Origin: JTS-RE9 sp964649195
GTDB lineage: Bacteria; Planctomycetota; Phycisphaerae; Phycisphaerales; Phycisphaeraceae
NCBI GenBank assembly: GCA_964649195.1
Contig: CAZYPK010000118.1
Span: 1-17,177 of the forward strand
Direction: 5' to 3'
Length of the DNA: 17,177 bases
Shown here: in pieces, positions 14,079 through 17,177 of the stretch
Numbering within the stretch: the first letter of the stretch is position 1
How the letters are laid out: each line of letters starts with the position of its first letter
The notes under the pieces: generated by a model
Told to the model about the DNA's origin: nothing
Database searches by the model: none
The model's input: the letters and a program-made list of their open reading frames with translations, nothing else
Position numbers and translations under genes: made by a program

Positions 14079-15644
14079 ATGCCTTCAACTCCGTACGACA
14101 CGATCATCATCGGTGGCGGGCACAACGGCCTCGTCTGCGCCGCTTATCTCGCCAAGGCGGGTCGCAAGGTTTGCGTCCTCGAAAAGCGACATGTCCTGGG
14201 CGGCTGCGCTTCCACGGAAGAGTTGTGGCCCGGCTTCAAGGTTTCCCCGGCGGCCTATGTCATCTCGCTGTTCCTGCCGAAGATCATCCGCGAACTCAAG
14301 CTCAACGAACACGGCCTCAAGGTGCTGCCGCGCAATCCATCCTCCTTCACCCCCCTGCTCGATGGCCGGCATCTGCTGCTGGGGCCGGATGCGGCGGCAA
14401 ATCAGCGGGAAATCGGCAAGTTTTCCGCGAAGGACGCCCAGGCGTATCCGCGGTATGAAGCGATGCTCACGCGGATCGCGCAACGGATCGAACCGATCCT
14501 GATGGCGCCGCCGCCGAGCGTGCCGCCGGGGCTGCGCGATCTGCCCAGGCTGTGGCAATATTCGAAGATGGCCAGGGCATTGGGCGATGATCTGCACGCG
14601 GCGGTCGAGCTGCTCACGGGCCCCGCGACGCCGATTCTGCATCGATGGTTTGAGGGTGAAACGCTCAAGGCCACGCTGGCGACCGATGCGATCATCGGCG
14701 CGTTTGCCGCGCCTTCGATGCCGGGCACTGCATACGTGCTGCTGCATCATGTGATGGGTGAGGCGGGCGGGGCGCGCGGCGTGTGGGGCTACGTGCAGGG
14801 CGGCATGGGCGGCCTCGCCGATGCGCTGGCGAAATCATGCGCGCAGCTTGGCGTCACCATTCGCCGCGATGCAGGCGTGACGAAGATTCATGTCGAGAAG
14901 AACACCGTCAAGGCCGTCACGCTCGACGGCGGCGAAACGCTCGAGGCACGCACCATCGCATCAAGCGTCGATGCGAATCTCACCTTCAATCGCTTCGTCG
15001 GCACAGAACATCTGCCTGCGGAGTTTGCATCGTTCCTGAACACGATCGATTACTCCTCGGCCAGCGCGAAGATCAATCTCGCGCTCGATGCGCTGCCTGA
15101 TTTCAACACGGGTCAGGCGCCGCGCGATTTCGCCTTGCATGGCACGACGCACATCTGTCCGACGATGGAAACGATCGAGCGCGCGTATGACGACGCGAAA
15201 TACGGGCAGCCCAGCCGTGAGCCGGTGCTGGAGATCACCATGCCCACGACGGTGGATGAAACGCTGGCGCCGCCGGGGAAACATCTGCTTTCGATGTTTG
15301 TGCAGTACGCCCCGTACCACCTGCGCGACGGGCAATGGGATGCGGCGACGAAGGATGCGTTCCTCGATCGCTGCATCGATGTGCTGGCGCGATACGCGCC
15401 GAACATCCGCGACATCATTCTGCATCGGCAACTGCTCACGCCGGTCGATCTCGAAAAGACCTACGGCATTACGGGCGGCAATATTTTCCAGGGCGCGATG
15501 TCACTGCATCAGCTTGGTCCGTTTCGCACGCCATACCGCACACCGATCAAGGGGCTTTACCTTTGCGGTGCCGCGACGCATCCGGGCGGGGGAGTGATGG
15601 GGGCCTGCGGGCTGAATGCGGCACAGGCGATTTTGAAGGGGTGA
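14079..15644 (+). CDS. FAD-dependent oxidoreductase, PYROXD2/phytoene dehydrogenase-like
   Basis: This 521-aa flavoprotein has an N-terminal FAD dinucleotide-binding motif, DTIIIGGGHNG (7-17) with Glu35 ending VCVLEK, followed by 'VLGGCASTEE' (39-48), the second conserved FAD contact of the CrtI/amine-oxidase superfamily. The C-terminus has the family's closing FAD motif, 'GLYLCGAATHPGGGVMGACG'. The segment after the FAD site (PGFKVSPAAY, 'LFLPKIIREL') resembles, by recall, animal PYROXD2 rather than carotenoid desaturases, and no carotenoid genes are nearby, so pigment synthesis is not supported. Substrate is unknown. I chose the ATG at 14079 because the FAD motif starts 6 residues later and the in-frame upstream stretch is the repeat element. 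It is convergent with mreB. Confidence 0.82.
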   Translation: MPSTPYDTIIIGGGHNGLVCAAYLAKAGRKVCVLEKRHVLGGCASTEELWPGFKVSPAAYVISLFLPKIIRELKLNEHGLKVLPRNPSSFTPLLDGRHLLLGPDAAANQREIGKFSAKDAQAYPRYEAMLTRIAQRIEPILMAPPPSVPPGLRDLPRLWQYSKMARALGDDLHAAVELLTGPATPILHRWFEGETLKATLATDAIIGAFAAPSMPGTAYVLLHHVMGEAGGARGVWGYVQGGMGGLADALAKSCAQLGVTIRRDAGVTKIHVEKNTVKAVTLDGGETLEARTIASSVDANLTFNRFVGTEHLPAEFASFLNTIDYSSASAKINLALDALPDFNTGQAPRDFALHGTTHICPTMETIERAYDDAKYGQPSREPVLEITMPTTVDETLAPPGKHLLSMFVQYAPYHLRDGQWDAATKDAFLDRCIDVLARYAPNIRDIILHRQLLTPVDLEKTYGITGGNIFQGAMSLHQLGPFRTPYRTPIKGLYLCGAATHPGGGVMGACGLNAAQAILKG

Positions 15645-15782
15645 GCCGCGACTCAACGAGTCGCGGACGTGAACGGACTGAAGGGGCGTCCTACCGCGCA
15701 GCGGGCCTTATGACGGACGATCCATCGCGCGATGAACGCCCCATGAGCTCGTCAGCGTCCGCGACGTGTTACGTCGCGGCTC
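15643..15782 (+). repeat. REPIN-like element, copy B
   Basis: This 140-bp element has the same orientation and the same terminal structure as copy A: identical left hairpin followed by ACGTGAACGG, and identical right hairpin ending GTCGCGGCTC. It begins inside the TGA of the FAD oxidoreductase gene and ends 10 bp before the mreB stop, so it fills the convergent spacer. The interior is shorter and mostly different. Confidence 0.82.
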
Positions 15783-15792
15783 GTGGAAATGA

Positions 15793-16881
<1,089 letters not shown>

Positions 16882-17177
16882 GGCCCAAAGGTGAAAAAGC
16901 GAAGCGATGGACGGCAGACGGCTGACGCCCCAAATGATCCGCCGATCCGCGGACGCCGAACCTTTTCAGCGCCGCCCGCGCCGGCAGGACAAGTGCGGAT
17001 GATACCGTAACGACAGCGGCGATGCAGATCAGGGTAAAAGCATATGGCGGGAGAACGGAAGCCTCCGGCCGGGAGGGCGAGGCTCCTGCTGGGAGGGCGA
17101 GGCTCCGGCCGGGAGGGCGAGGCTCCGGCCGGGAGGGCGAGGCTCCCGCCGAGCCGTTCGTTTGCGAAGCCCGTCCG
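16882..17177. other. Upstream region of mreB, non-coding
   Basis: No gene is supported in these 296 bp. The part next to mreB (16882-17040) should hold its promoter. A TATCAT hexamer on the minus strand (16999-17004) is a possible -10 with no clear -35, which would give a leader of about 110 nt. The distal part is the tandem repeat described separately. Confidence 0.5.
17061..17160. repeat. 20-bp tandem repeat, four copies
   Basis: Four head-to-tail units of GGGAGGGCGAGGCTCCGGCC occupy 17071-17150, with one variant start (CTCCTGCT in unit 1) and one variant end (CTCCCGCC in unit 4). A partial unit precedes them at 17061-17070. Unit junctions form palindromes of the CTCC-GGCC-GGGAG type. The 20-bp period is not a multiple of three, so it is not coding. 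Confidence 0.9.

Noticed and set aside
14079..15644. Carotenoid desaturase (crtI)
   Set aside because: FAD motifs are shared with CrtI, but the sequence resembles PYROXD2-type proteins and no carotenoid genes are adjacent.
17071..17150. CRISPR-like array or coding tandem repeat
   Set aside because: Units are contiguous with no spacers, and the 20-bp period shifts frame at each copy.

Overview
The window is high-GC bacterial DNA with densely packed genes and repeat-rich spacers. Four things suggest a member of the Planctomycetota, most likely a Phycisphaerae-like lineage: a PEP-CTERM exosortase substrate, a cyclically permuted sialic-acid mutarotase fused to a sodium:solute symporter, a solitary mreB, and abundant interspersed repeats. 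This assignment is an inference from gene content, because there is no rRNA or other phylogenetic marker here.

Left edge (1-1972): a truncated IS5-like transposase start, a 261-aa protein that resembles a shortened DNA-polymerase sliding clamp, and a stretch of gene debris. The debris is a WD40 blade and a sialidase fragment, both on the minus strand, next to an unrecognised plus-strand ORF. A 10-bp tandem duplication lies exactly where the two strands' debris meet. Next (1973-8133) come a P-type cation ATPase on the minus strand, a divergent PEP-CTERM protein, an ArgD-like class III aminotransferase, and a putative lipoprotein whose C-terminal region is interrupted by an in-frame low-complexity hairpin. 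A small STAS-domain gene (8300-8689, minus) sits between two inverted copies of a roughly 70-bp intergenic repeat.

The functional core (8934-13868) is a probable sialic-acid utilisation cassette. It contains a periplasmic mutarotase propeller fused to a Na+ symporter, then, 10 bp later, an N-acetylneuraminate lyase. After a 251-bp repeat block follows a Gfo/Idh/MocA oxidoreductase, which could be a converter of anhydro- or dehydro-sialic acid. The proposed flow is: equilibrate the anomers outside, import with Na+, optionally convert modified sialic acid, then cleave to ManNAc and pyruvate. The sialidase relic near the left edge is from the same trophic theme. No nanE, nanK, deacetylase or regulator is visible here.

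Right part (14079-17177): a PYROXD2/phytoene-dehydrogenase-like FAD oxidoreductase is bracketed by two REPIN-like elements that each begin on a stop codon. A convergent, solitary mreB follows, with a 20-bp tandem repeat upstream of it.

Start sites fall into two classes. Some genes have clear Shine-Dalgarno sequences (64-, 959-, 4913+, 11542+, 12708+). Others lack one but carry a -10-like hexamer 7-8 nt before the ATG (4696-, 7225+, 14079+), which suggests leaderless mRNAs. I found no rRNA, tRNA or CRISPR.
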